A stretch of 35,833 nucleotides of DNA from Chitinophagaceae bacterium. GTDB taxonomy: Bacteria; Bacteroidota; Bacteroidia; Chitinophagales; Chitinophagaceae. Within the stretch, counting starts at the first letter, position 1. The number at the start of each line of letters is the position of its first letter. The position numbers and the translations under genes were made by a program. A model generated the notes under the pieces. The model was not told the origin of the DNA and ran no database searches. It was given only the letters and a program-made list of their open reading frames with translations. The stretch covers positions 1 through 35,833 of the forward strand of contig JAEUVS010000001.1 in the NCBI GenBank assembly GCA_016786745.1. Direction: 5' to 3'. Positions 7,218 to 14,953 of this stretch are shown here, piece by piece.

Positions 7218-8825
7218 CTATGTCGCTAGCGGCGGCCCACCCGGAACGGAAATAGGCGACCGCTTATTCTTATATCCATAACGCTTAGCAGTAAACGAAG
7301 CCGTACGATATTCCCCCATATAAATCGAACCACTCAGCGTATCTCCAGCAAGCGTTCCCGTAAAAATAAACGTGATATTATCTCCGGGAATACGGTCCGT
7401 ACTCCGCAACTTCACCACATCTCCATCAATTGTTCCCACCATATCCCTGACAGTAAAATCACCCTTATGCGAGCCCTGCAACCAGTTACCATCCTGTTCA
7501 ATGTTCAACGTATGCTTGCTCGTGCTGCTGAAAAACTGAATGTCTGCATCCCAGCGTCCACCAATATTTCCGGCAGGCGCCTTCATTTCTTTGGAACGGG
7601 CAGGCCGGCTGCGTTTCAGCACCTCAACTATTCGCTGCGCAACAATTTTATCTTCTCCCGGTTGCATTTGGCCCGTGGTAACGGTAACATTTGTTGGCCC
7701 GCTATCATAACCTCGTGCACCACCACCGCCTAAAGCTATACGTGGTTTGCTGCGACCCAATTCTTCGGCAACCTCTTCACCTGAAATATTCAACTTGTCG
7801 ATATCCCACGAAATTTTTAGTGTCGGGCTCTTGTTGTCCAATCCTTCGGGTTCGTGTAACTCGGTTGTTACTCCATCTACTTTCGTAACGGCTTTGTTTA
7901 TTGTATCGAGATAACCGAGCCATCTCTTCCATTTTGCGTCGTGATCGAATCTTATCCATTCTTCAACTGCTGCCAACATTCCCATCATCTCTTCTCTTCC
8001 CACTTTATTATCACGACCGGGTCCATGGTGCGGTGAACTCGCCTGCCATGCGGACATGAGTATATCTTTTCTTCCAAGTAATAATCCCGCGCATTGCGGT
8101 CCGCACAGCGCTTTACCACCACTGTAGGCAACGATGTCTGCACCCGCTTTAAGATGGATGTTTGGAACGGTGAAGTCTTCCGCTGCGGCATCAACAAGCA
8201 CAGGCACATTCTTCGCTTTTGCAATCGCAGAAAGTTCTTCGAGTTTAAACTTTTCGTTGTTGCTCATCAGGTAAATCATGGCGGTGCGGGAACTGATAGC
8301 ATTTTTCAGCTCTTCCATGCTTTCCACCGTAATAATTGTTACCCCGATGTTCCTTATCGCGTGGTCGTATGCGTTCCTGGCGTTACGGGGAATAATTACT
8401 TCCGTTTTTTCAAAACCCGTGAGATCGGGAATACGGATTAATTTTTCGGGATTTCCGCCGGTAACACATGCCGCAGTAATGTGTTTCAATCCCGCTGCGC
8501 ATCCGGCAGATACCATTCCCCATTCGGCGCCTGTAAGCTCCGCCAGTTTTTTGCCTATGCCATCTGCAAGTTCATCGTACTGAACAAAATTTGATGAAGC
8601 CGCTTCCATAGCAGCTCTTACTGCGGGCCGTTCGAGTGAACCTCCAATAATTGTAAATGTACCTCGGCAATTGATGAGCGGCTCTACACCTATCGATTCG
8701 AAAATATTTCCTTTAGCGAAATTTCCCGCGGCCGTTGATGGAACATCAGCAGCAGATACCGCTGAAGGAATGGCACTTCCAAGGGGCAGTATTGTAAGAC
8801 CTTTGATAACGTCTCTGCGTTTCAT
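7218..8825 (-). CDS. Exported DgaE/SelA-like PLP-dependent enzyme with C-terminal beta domain
   Basis: 535 residues. The N-terminus MKRRDVIKGL plus a hydrophobic stretch ending SAVSA resembles a Tat signal, which suits a folded PLP enzyme sent to the periplasm. Residues about 40-405 are a fold-type I aminotransferase of the SelA-related/DgaE (D-glucosaminate-6-phosphate ammonia-lyase) family, with Asp212 (VLVDAAAE) and PLP lysine Lys238 (YSGGKALCGPQ). Residues about 420-515 form an extra beta-rich domain (GGRWDADIQFF ... GTLAGDTLSGSIYMGE) not found in cytoplasmic relatives. In other bacteria this family is encoded beside cog3964 amidohydrolases, and here two of those lie divergently 82 bases away. 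The substrate is probably an amino acid or amino-sugar acid derivative, which is inference. Confidence 0.82.
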   Translation of the reverse strand: MKRRDVIKGLTILPLGSAIPSAVSAADVPSTAAGNFAKGNIFESIGVEPLINCRGTFTIIGGSLERPAVRAAMEAASSNFVQYDELADGIGKKLAELTGAEWGMVSAGCAAGLKHITAACVTGGNPEKLIRIPDLTGFEKTEVIIPRNARNAYDHAIRNIGVTIITVESMEELKNAISSRTAMIYLMSNNEKFKLEELSAIAKAKNVPVLVDAAAEDFTVPNIHLKAGADIVAYSGGKALCGPQCAGLLLGRKDILMSAWQASSPHHGPGRDNKVGREEMMGMLAAVEEWIRFDHDAKWKRWLGYLDTINKAVTKVDGVTTELHEPEGLDNKSPTLKISWDIDKLNISGEEVAEELGRSKPRIALGGGGARGYDSGPTNVTVTTGQMQPGEDKIVAQRIVEVLKRSRPARSKEMKAPAGNIGGRWDADIQFFSSTSKHTLNIEQDGNWLQGSHKGDFTVRDMVGTIDGDVVKLRSTDRIPGDNITFIFTGTLAGDTLSGSIYMGEYRTASFTAKRYGYKNKRSPISVPGGPPLAT

Positions 8826-8832
8826 GATGCAA

Positions 8833-8865
8833 TTTGTTTGCGTTAAGTTATATTATTTAAGAATG
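8833..8865 (+). promoter_or_regulatory. Candidate promoter of the amidohydrolase operon
   Basis: In the 82-base divergent gap, a doubled TTTG (8833-8840) precedes TAAGAATG (8858-8865) by 17 or 21 bases, resembling the Bacteroidota TTTG-N19-21-TAnnTTTG form with 6 of 8 matches in the -7 box. Found by eye only. Confidence 0.25.
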
Positions 8866-8907
8866 AATTCAATTAGTAATTACCTTAACACCTGAAATTA
8901 TAATTTG

Positions 8908-10179
8908 ATGAAATACTACCTGCGCAAACGATTGCTTAACATTTTTCTCCTTGTAATTCTTATAGTTCCGCTTTCAATACGTGCACAAAAAATTGATATT
9001 TTATTGAGGGGCGGACACGTTATCGATCCGCGGAACAATATTGATGGCAAGATGGATGTGGCCATCACAAATGGAAAGATTGCACAGGTGGCATCCTCCA
9101 TACCTGCTGCCAACGCAACAAGAGTTGTAGATGTAACAGGACTGTTTGTTACGCCGGGACTGATAGATATGCATGCGCATGTTTTCTACGGCACCGATCC
9201 CGATTCGTACCTCGCGAATGGTATGACGGGCCTGCCCCCGGACGGATTTACCTTCAGGTCGGGAGTTACTACTGTGGTTGACGCGGGCTCATCCGGATGG
9301 AGAAACTTCAGGCAGTTTAAGAAACAAACAATAGATAAAGCACAAACACGCGTACTCGCACTATTGAATATCGCGGGTACAGGAATGTATTCGCGCTACG
9401 AAGAGCAGGATACAATGGATATGAATCCCGAAATGGCGGCGAACATGATCATTAAATTGTTTCCCGAAATTATTGTCGGTATTAAAGCTGCTCACTATTG
9501 GGGAGGGTTTACACAGGTCGACAGGGCTGTAACTGCAGGAAACCTAGCGAAAGTGCCGGTAATGGTAGATTTCGGAGAACATCATCCGCCAAATTCAATT
9601 GAAGAGCTTTTCATGAAACATCTTCGCCCCGGCGACATCTTCACACATACCTATTCTTATGGTCCGAAAGACCGCGAAACCGTGGTAGATGAAAACGGAA
9701 AAGTAAAACCGTTCATCTTCGAGGCGCGCAAAAGAGGAATTATTTTCGATGTGGGTCATGGAGGCGGCGCATTTTCGTGGAGGCAGGCGATTCCGTCGAT
9801 GCAGCAGGGCTTCACCCCTGATGTAATCAGTACCGATCTTCATACGCAAAGTATGAACGCGGGCATGAAAGATCTTTCTAATGTAATTTCGAAGTTCCTG
9901 GCGATGGGCATGAGCCTTCGTGATGCTATCACACGCACAACAGTGAACCCGGCAAATGTTATCAACCGGAAAGAGCTGGGAACCCTTTCGGTAGGGTCAG
10001 ACGCGGATGTTGCGGTTTTCAGCCTGCAGAAGGGCGACTTCGGCTACATTGACGTCCGCAACGTTCAATTCAGGGGCAAAGAAAAACTTGTGGCCGAGCT
10101 GACTATAAGAAACGGAAAAATTGTATGGGACCTCAATGGCACCGCTGCCAAGCCCTACGACACAAAAGCGTCAAACTAA
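8908..10179 (+). CDS. Exported amidohydrolase, cog3964 type (copy 1)
   Basis: 423 residues from ATG 8908 (a TTG directly before it is less likely). The N-terminal signal peptide ends near SIRAQ, so the enzyme is periplasmic. The amidohydrolase-superfamily ligands are all visible: HxH at His89/His91 (DMHAHVF), candidate carboxylated Lys193 (VGIKAAH), candidate metal histidines in DFGEHH (225/226) and FTHTY (247), His284 (VGHGGG) and Asp310 (STDLH). The signature GVTTVVDAGSSGWRNF fits cog3964, whose characterised members were once called dihydroorotases but hydrolyse acetylated D-amino-acid-like or alpha-hydroxy-acid esters. It is first in an operon with a close paralog 10 bases downstream. The exact substrate is unknown. 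Confidence 0.85.
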   Translation: MKYYLRKRLLNIFLLVILIVPLSIRAQKIDILLRGGHVIDPRNNIDGKMDVAITNGKIAQVASSIPAANATRVVDVTGLFVTPGLIDMHAHVFYGTDPDSYLANGMTGLPPDGFTFRSGVTTVVDAGSSGWRNFRQFKKQTIDKAQTRVLALLNIAGTGMYSRYEEQDTMDMNPEMAANMIIKLFPEIIVGIKAAHYWGGFTQVDRAVTAGNLAKVPVMVDFGEHHPPNSIEELFMKHLRPGDIFTHTYSYGPKDRETVVDENGKVKPFIFEARKRGIIFDVGHGGGAFSWRQAIPSMQQGFTPDVISTDLHTQSMNAGMKDLSNVISKFLAMGMSLRDAITRTTVNPANVINRKELGTLSVGSDADVAVFSLQKGDFGYIDVRNVQFRGKEKLVAELTIRNGKIVWDLNGTAAKPYDTKASN

Positions 10180-10189
10180 AAACAGATTG

Positions 10190-11419
10190 ATGAAAACGTT
10201 TTTCATTCTCCTGCTCTCAATAATATCCTGCATCGCCGTAACGGCCCAGGAATACGACGTATTGTTGAAGAATGGTACCGTGGTTGACCCAAAAAACAGT
10301 CTCAATAAGCAATTGGATGTAGCAATTAAGGATGGAAAAATTGCTAAAGTAGCCGCGAATATCGCCGCCAGCTCTTCGAAACGCGTAATCGATGTTTCCG
10401 GGTTGATCGTTGCTCCCGGGTTCATCGACATTCACACGCATGTGTTCGTGGGCAGCAACCCCGAAACATTTGCTGACGGATCGAACAGCGTTTCGCCTGA
10501 CGATTTTACATTACGCAACGGCGTAACAACGGTTGTTGATGCAGGCACATCAGGATGGAGAAATTTCCCGGTGTTCAAACGGCAGGTGATAGATAAATCC
10601 AAAACACGCATCCTGGCTTTTTTGAACATCGCAGGATCAGGAATGACTGGAAGCCCTTATGAGCAGGACATGAACGATATGGACGCGTACATGACTTCTC
10701 TCACGGCAAAAAAATATCCTGATGTGATTGTGGGTGTAAAAATCGGCCACTTTGAAGGATCTGACTGGGCCCCCTTCGACCGCGCCCTCGAAGCAGGAAA
10801 ACTCGCCGGAAAACCATTGTTTGTTGAATGCCACCTGCCGCAGTTTTCACTGGAAGACCAGCTAAAAAAAATGAGGCCGGGCGACATCATCACCCATTCT
10901 TTTGAAAAGGTATCTGAACGTATGCCCGTTACCGACGACAATGGTAATGTGCGTCCCTTTGTTCTGGAAGCGAAACAACGTGGTGTACTTTTCGACCTCG
11001 GTCATGGCGGCGCGGGTTTTTGGTTTAGCGTGGCTGTGCCTGCTATGAAAAACGGTTTACCGCCTAACACATTCGGCACCGACCTGCACCGTTTCAGCAT
11101 GAACGCAGGAATGAAAGATATGCTGAACGTAATGTCGAAATACCTGGCGATGGGAATGTCATTCAACGACGTTATTCAAACCGCCACATGGAACGCGGCC
11201 AGGGCAGTAAAACATGAAGAGCTTGGTAACCTTTCGGAGGGATCGCCTGCGGATGTTGCTGTGATCAGGGTGCGTGATGGCAAATTCGGATTTGTGGATG
11301 CGGGTGGCAATTCAATAGAAGGAACAAAAAAGCTCGAGGCTGAACTTACCTTAAGGGCAGGAAATGTAGTTTGGGATCTGAATGGTATTTCAGCAAAAAA
11401 ATTCGGTGACAAGAAATAG
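10190..11419 (+). CDS. Exported amidohydrolase, cog3964 type (copy 2)
   Basis: 409 residues from ATG 10190. The longer frame from 10121 overlaps the previous gene and lacks a signal peptide, whereas MKTFFILLLSIISCIAVTAQ is a good one. It is a paralog of the gene before it over the whole length, with the same ligand set: His82/His84 (DIHTHVF), Lys184 (VGVKIGH), His215 (VECHLP), His236 (ITHSF), His272 (LGHGGAG) and Asp298 (GTDLH). The residues around the metal site differ (GHFEGSDWAP against AHYWGGFTQ, ECHLPQ against GEHHPP), suggesting a related but different substrate. It probably arose by tandem duplication and is co-transcribed, with a 10-base gap upstream and 28 bases downstream. Confidence 0.85.
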   Translation: MKTFFILLLSIISCIAVTAQEYDVLLKNGTVVDPKNSLNKQLDVAIKDGKIAKVAANIAASSSKRVIDVSGLIVAPGFIDIHTHVFVGSNPETFADGSNSVSPDDFTLRNGVTTVVDAGTSGWRNFPVFKRQVIDKSKTRILAFLNIAGSGMTGSPYEQDMNDMDAYMTSLTAKKYPDVIVGVKIGHFEGSDWAPFDRALEAGKLAGKPLFVECHLPQFSLEDQLKKMRPGDIITHSFEKVSERMPVTDDNGNVRPFVLEAKQRGVLFDLGHGGAGFWFSVAVPAMKNGLPPNTFGTDLHRFSMNAGMKDMLNVMSKYLAMGMSFNDVIQTATWNAARAVKHEELGNLSEGSPADVAVIRVRDGKFGFVDAGGNSIEGTKKLEAELTLRAGNVVWDLNGISAKKFGDKK

Positions 11420-11447
11420 ATTCGAGAAATAGATTTGAAAAATTTTG

Positions 11448-13214
11448 ATGAGACGAACGAGAACACACAAGCTCCTGGCTATTTTGCTGGTGGTAATAAC
11501 CATTACCTGTTTCGAGCATTGCAAAGAAAGAACTGACCTGCCACGCTCAGATCCCGATAACGGCGGTCTGTTACTTCCGAAAAATTTTAGTGCACTTGTT
11601 GTAGTAGATAGTATTGGACACGCACGCCACCTTGCCGTAAATAAGAACGGCGACATCTATGTGAAACTCACTTTCAACTCCAGGATGAAAGGTGAGGGAG
11701 GAACTGTCGGAATCCGCGATCTCGACAAAGACGGCAGGGCAGATTCAATTGTCTATTTCGGTGATTACAAAGATGAAGGCGGATCAGCTGTGGGGATGAG
11801 CATTCATAACGGCTACCTGTACACGAGCACGGTAAGGCAGGTGCTGAGAACAAAACTAACGCCGGGAAAACTGATTCCCGAAAATAAGACGGAAGTGATG
11901 CTTACTGATGAGGATGAGAATGTAACCACCAACTGGCATACAACAAAACCCGTAGCGTTCGATGATAAAGGTAGCATGTACATTCCTTTCGGGGGACCAT
12001 CGGATGCGGGCCAGGATATTCGTTACGGGCCAATCGGCATTCCGGGTGGAAAAGGACTTGATCCTTCGCCTGAACTCGAAAATCATGGCGGCATCTGGAA
12101 ATTCGATGCAAGCAAAACAAATCAACGGCAAAAGGATGGAGTAAAATTTTCAACCGGCATCCGGAGCGTGGTAGGTATGCAATGGAACCCTGCCGACAAA
12201 AATCTGTATGCTGTTGTGAATGGCATCGACAATTTTCATACACTCTATCCTGATATCTATACTCCATGGCAGGCGGCGGTTCTGCCGGCCGAAACATTGG
12301 TAAAGGTGACTGAAGGCTCAAACTTTGGTTGGCCCTACGCGTACTACGATCAGATGGTCGGCAAAAATGTATTGCAACCGGGTTATGGTGGCGATGGAAA
12401 AATTACGGCGAGGGCCGATTCATTCGATCTGCCCGTGATTGGATTTCCGGGTCACTGGGCCCCGATGGACATATTATTTTACCAGGGCAACCAGTTTCCG
12501 GAGCGATATAAGCAAGGCGCCTTTATTGCATTTCATGGCAGCACCGATAGGTCGCCGTATCCGCAGGCCGGCTATATAGTTTGCTTTGTTCCGTTTGAAA
12601 ACGGAAAATCCGACGGCCGCTGGGAAGTTTTTGCAGACGGGTTTACAGGTGTGGACACAGTTGTAAACACGAGCGAAGCGGTTTATCGCCCGATGGGATT
12701 GGCGGAGGGACCTGATGGCTCTTTGTATATTTCGGAATCGAATCAGGGGAAAATCTGGAGAGTGATGTATAACGGAGATAAAAACAACTTCCGTGATGAC
12801 GACCTCGCGGATATGGAAAAGCAAAAGTCCAAAACGTATATAAAAACTCCGGATTCTGTAAAAGACCGTTTGCCACAGGGCAGCGAAATAGAAGGTTGGA
12901 AGTTGTACAGCATCTATTGTAAAAATTGTCACCAGAGCAATGGCAAGGGTGATAACAACCGTTTTCCGCCTCTCGCTGGTTCTGAATACGTAACTGGCGA
13001 TAAAGAAAGATTAATAAAAATATTATTGAACGGGCTACAGGGCGAAATAACCGTGAATGGAAAAAAATACAATGGATTGATGCCTCCGTTCAATCACCTC
13101 GACGATCACGCGCTTGCTTCCATCCTTACAAATATCCGGTCGCGGTATAACAATAACGCGAGCGCCGTAACATCGGAAGAAGTGAAAAGCGTTCGCGAAA
13201 AAAATAAAAAATGA
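11448..13214 (+). CDS. Glucose/sorbosone dehydrogenase-like propeller fused to cytochrome c
   Basis: 588 residues from ATG 11448. The N-terminal hydrophobic segment (HKLLAILLVVITITC) with nearby cysteines suggests export, possibly as a lipoprotein, though the lipobox is not classical. Residues about 40-465 form a PQQ-type sugar (GSDH/sorbosone) dehydrogenase propeller, with motifs such as IRDLDKDGRADSIVYFGD, GSNFGWPYAYYD and GLAEGPDGSLYISESNQGKI. Residues about 480-575 are a class I cytochrome c with CKNCH (Cys491, Cys494, His495) and a likely Met ligand, Met545 (GLMPPF). It would oxidise a sugar or alcohol in the periplasm and pass electrons to its own haem. It overlaps the next gene by four bases (ATGA), so the two are translationally coupled. 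Confidence 0.85.
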   Translation: MRRTRTHKLLAILLVVITITCFEHCKERTDLPRSDPDNGGLLLPKNFSALVVVDSIGHARHLAVNKNGDIYVKLTFNSRMKGEGGTVGIRDLDKDGRADSIVYFGDYKDEGGSAVGMSIHNGYLYTSTVRQVLRTKLTPGKLIPENKTEVMLTDEDENVTTNWHTTKPVAFDDKGSMYIPFGGPSDAGQDIRYGPIGIPGGKGLDPSPELENHGGIWKFDASKTNQRQKDGVKFSTGIRSVVGMQWNPADKNLYAVVNGIDNFHTLYPDIYTPWQAAVLPAETLVKVTEGSNFGWPYAYYDQMVGKNVLQPGYGGDGKITARADSFDLPVIGFPGHWAPMDILFYQGNQFPERYKQGAFIAFHGSTDRSPYPQAGYIVCFVPFENGKSDGRWEVFADGFTGVDTVVNTSEAVYRPMGLAEGPDGSLYISESNQGKIWRVMYNGDKNNFRDDDLADMEKQKSKTYIKTPDSVKDRLPQGSEIEGWKLYSIYCKNCHQSNGKGDNNRFPPLAGSEYVTGDKERLIKILLNGLQGEITVNGKKYNGLMPPFNHLDDHALASILTNIRSRYNNNASAVTSEEVKSVREKNKK

Positions 13215-14218
13215 CAACGCGAAGAAAATTTTTATCCGGTAGTATTGCAAGCTCTGCTGCTTTTCTGTCCGCATGCGAAGCAGTGTCGGCGCCGGTTACA
13301 GCCGGTGTTAAGCCACTCGTAGTTTCAACCTGGGATTTCGGTTTACCCGCAAATGCCGAAGCGTGGAAAATTTTAGAAAATGGCGGCCGCGCGCTCGATG
13401 CAGTGGAAGCCGGCGTTAAAATACCTGAAGGGGATCCAAAAGTGCAAACAGTAGGATACGGTGGTTTTCCCGACCGCGATGGCCATGTTACTCTCGACGC
13501 CTGCATAATGGATGAAAAATATAATTGCGGCTCGGTGATGTTTCTCGAACACATCAAGCATCCGATATCCGTCGCCCGCATGGTGATGGAGAAAACACCG
13601 CATATCGTGCTGGTAGGCGAGGGCGCGTTGCAATTCGCGCTTGCAAATGGTTTTCAGAAAGAAAACTTACTGATACCCGAAAGTGAGAAGGCCTGGAAAG
13701 AATGGCTGAAAAAAGCGAAATATGAACCACAGGTTAATATTGAAAACAAATCCTTCAGAGCGGACACTTTGCCTGGCAGTAAAGAAAACCACGACACGAT
13801 TGGCATGGTGGCTCTTGACGCAAATGGAAATCTTAGTGGCGCCTGCACTACAAGCGGCCTTTCATTCAAAATGCACGGTCGCGTGGGTGATTCGCCGATA
13901 ATAGGAGCGGGCTTGTATGTAGACAACGAAATCGGGGCCGCAACGGCCACAGGCGTAGGTGAAGAAGTGATACGAATAGCTGGGTCATTTCTTGTTGTTG
14001 AACTGATGCGGCAGGGACATTCACCGGAAAAAGCCTGTTATGAGGCCGTGCAACGCATTATCAAGCGTAAACCCGATAGGGCGAAGGATTTGCAGGTAGG
14101 TTTCCTCGCTATCAATAAAACCGGCGAATATGGCTCTTATGCGTTGCAGAAAGGATTTTCTTACGCACTTACCTACAAGGGCACTCACCAAATGACCGAT
14201 TCAAAATCTGTTTACTGA
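13211..14218 (+). CDS. N4-(beta-N-acetylglucosaminyl)-L-asparaginase-type Ntn hydrolase
   Basis: 335 residues with a classical Tat signal (TTRRKFLSG followed by a hydrophobic stretch and SAC; Cys21 could also be lipidated). Family hallmarks are WDFGLPANAEAWKILENGG near residue 41, the autocleavage site HDTIGMV with the new N-terminal nucleophile Thr196, and the substrate-binding region GRVGDSPIIGAGLYVDNE. The length fits glycosylasparaginase of Bacteroidota (Elizabethkingia type). The enzyme splits GlcNAc-Asn left from N-glycans into aspartate and GlcNAc-amine. It may also act as a general asparaginase or isoaspartyl peptidase. Translation is coupled to the dehydrogenase upstream (ATGA overlap), and cutC begins 6 bases after its stop. 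Confidence 0.9.
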   Translation: MTTRRKFLSGSIASSAAFLSACEAVSAPVTAGVKPLVVSTWDFGLPANAEAWKILENGGRALDAVEAGVKIPEGDPKVQTVGYGGFPDRDGHVTLDACIMDEKYNCGSVMFLEHIKHPISVARMVMEKTPHIVLVGEGALQFALANGFQKENLLIPESEKAWKEWLKKAKYEPQVNIENKSFRADTLPGSKENHDTIGMVALDANGNLSGACTTSGLSFKMHGRVGDSPIIGAGLYVDNEIGAATATGVGEEVIRIAGSFLVVELMRQGHSPEKACYEAVQRIIKRKPDRAKDLQVGFLAINKTGEYGSYALQKGFSYALTYKGTHQMTDSKSVY

Positions 14219-14224
14219 CATCTT

Positions 14225-14953
14225 ATGAGCTCACAGCGACTTTTTGAAGTTTGCGCATTTAATATTCAGTCGGCGATCGTTGCTCAAAAAGCAGGCGCCG
14301 CAAGAGTAGAGTTGTGCGATAACCCGGTGGAAGGGGGCACAACGCCAAGTCATGGCACCATCAAAGCGACGCGCGAAAGAATAGACATCTCTTTGTATCC
14401 TATTATAAGGCCACGGGCCGGAAATTATCTTTACGATGACGACGAATTTTCAATAATGCACCGCGATATTCTCCTGTCGCGCGACCTGGGGTGCAATGGC
14501 ATTTCAGTAGGGATTCAGAAAATCAACGGTGAAATAGACACTGAACGTTTGAAACGAATTGTAGAGTGGGCAGGAACAATGGGTGTTACTTGTAATCGCG
14601 TTTTCGACTGTGCGCCGGATCCGTTTAAAGCGCTTGAAGATATTATTGGTTGCGGTTGTGAACGCATTCTCACATCCGGCCTCAAATCCGCGGCGCCCGA
14701 TGCGGCTGATTTATTAAAGAAATTAGTTGACACCGCAGGCGACAGAATCATCATTATGCCCGGCGCCGGAATAAAATCCTCGAATGTGAGAAAGCTTGCC
14801 CAGCAAACAAATGCGCGCGAATTTCATGGCTCGGCGAGAAAGATTGCGAATAACCCGGTTACTTTTCTAAATAAAGAAGTAAGTGATTACGGAAATGTGT
14901 ATATAAGTGATGAAGAGGAGGTTCGTCAGATTATCGGGCAGTTAAACTATTGA
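14225..14953 (+). CDS. cutC: CutC-family TIM-barrel protein
   Basis: 242 residues, no signal peptide, cytoplasmic. CutC signatures are present: AGAARVELCDNPVEGGTTPS (residues 23-42), IIRPRAGNYLYDDDEF (60-75), RILTSGL (147-153), IMPGAGI and EFHGSAR. The usual FHRAFD motif reads CNRVFD (residues 123-128), so the conserved His is Asn here. CutC was named for copper tolerance in E. coli, but that role is disputed and the true activity is unknown. It is the last gene of the amidohydrolase-dehydrogenase-asparaginase operon and the only one without an export signal. Its 3' end overlaps the convergent haloperoxidase gene by 23 bases. Confidence 0.9.
   Translation: MSSQRLFEVCAFNIQSAIVAQKAGAARVELCDNPVEGGTTPSHGTIKATRERIDISLYPIIRPRAGNYLYDDDEFSIMHRDILLSRDLGCNGISVGIQKINGEIDTERLKRIVEWAGTMGVTCNRVFDCAPDPFKALEDIIGCGCERILTSGLKSAAPDAADLLKKLVDTAGDRIIIMPGAGIKSSNVRKLAQQTNAREFHGSARKIANNPVTFLNKEVSDYGNVYISDEEEVRQIIGQLNY

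Noticed and set aside
7073..7255. 60-residue plus-strand frame after the esterase
   Set aside because: It covers a terminator hairpin and the intergenic repeat, and its peptide (ICHPEPFLFVIPNRP) is the translation of the repeat itself.
12474..12932. 152-residue minus-strand frame
   Set aside because: Antisense to the dehydrogenase-cytochrome c gene, with no family signature.
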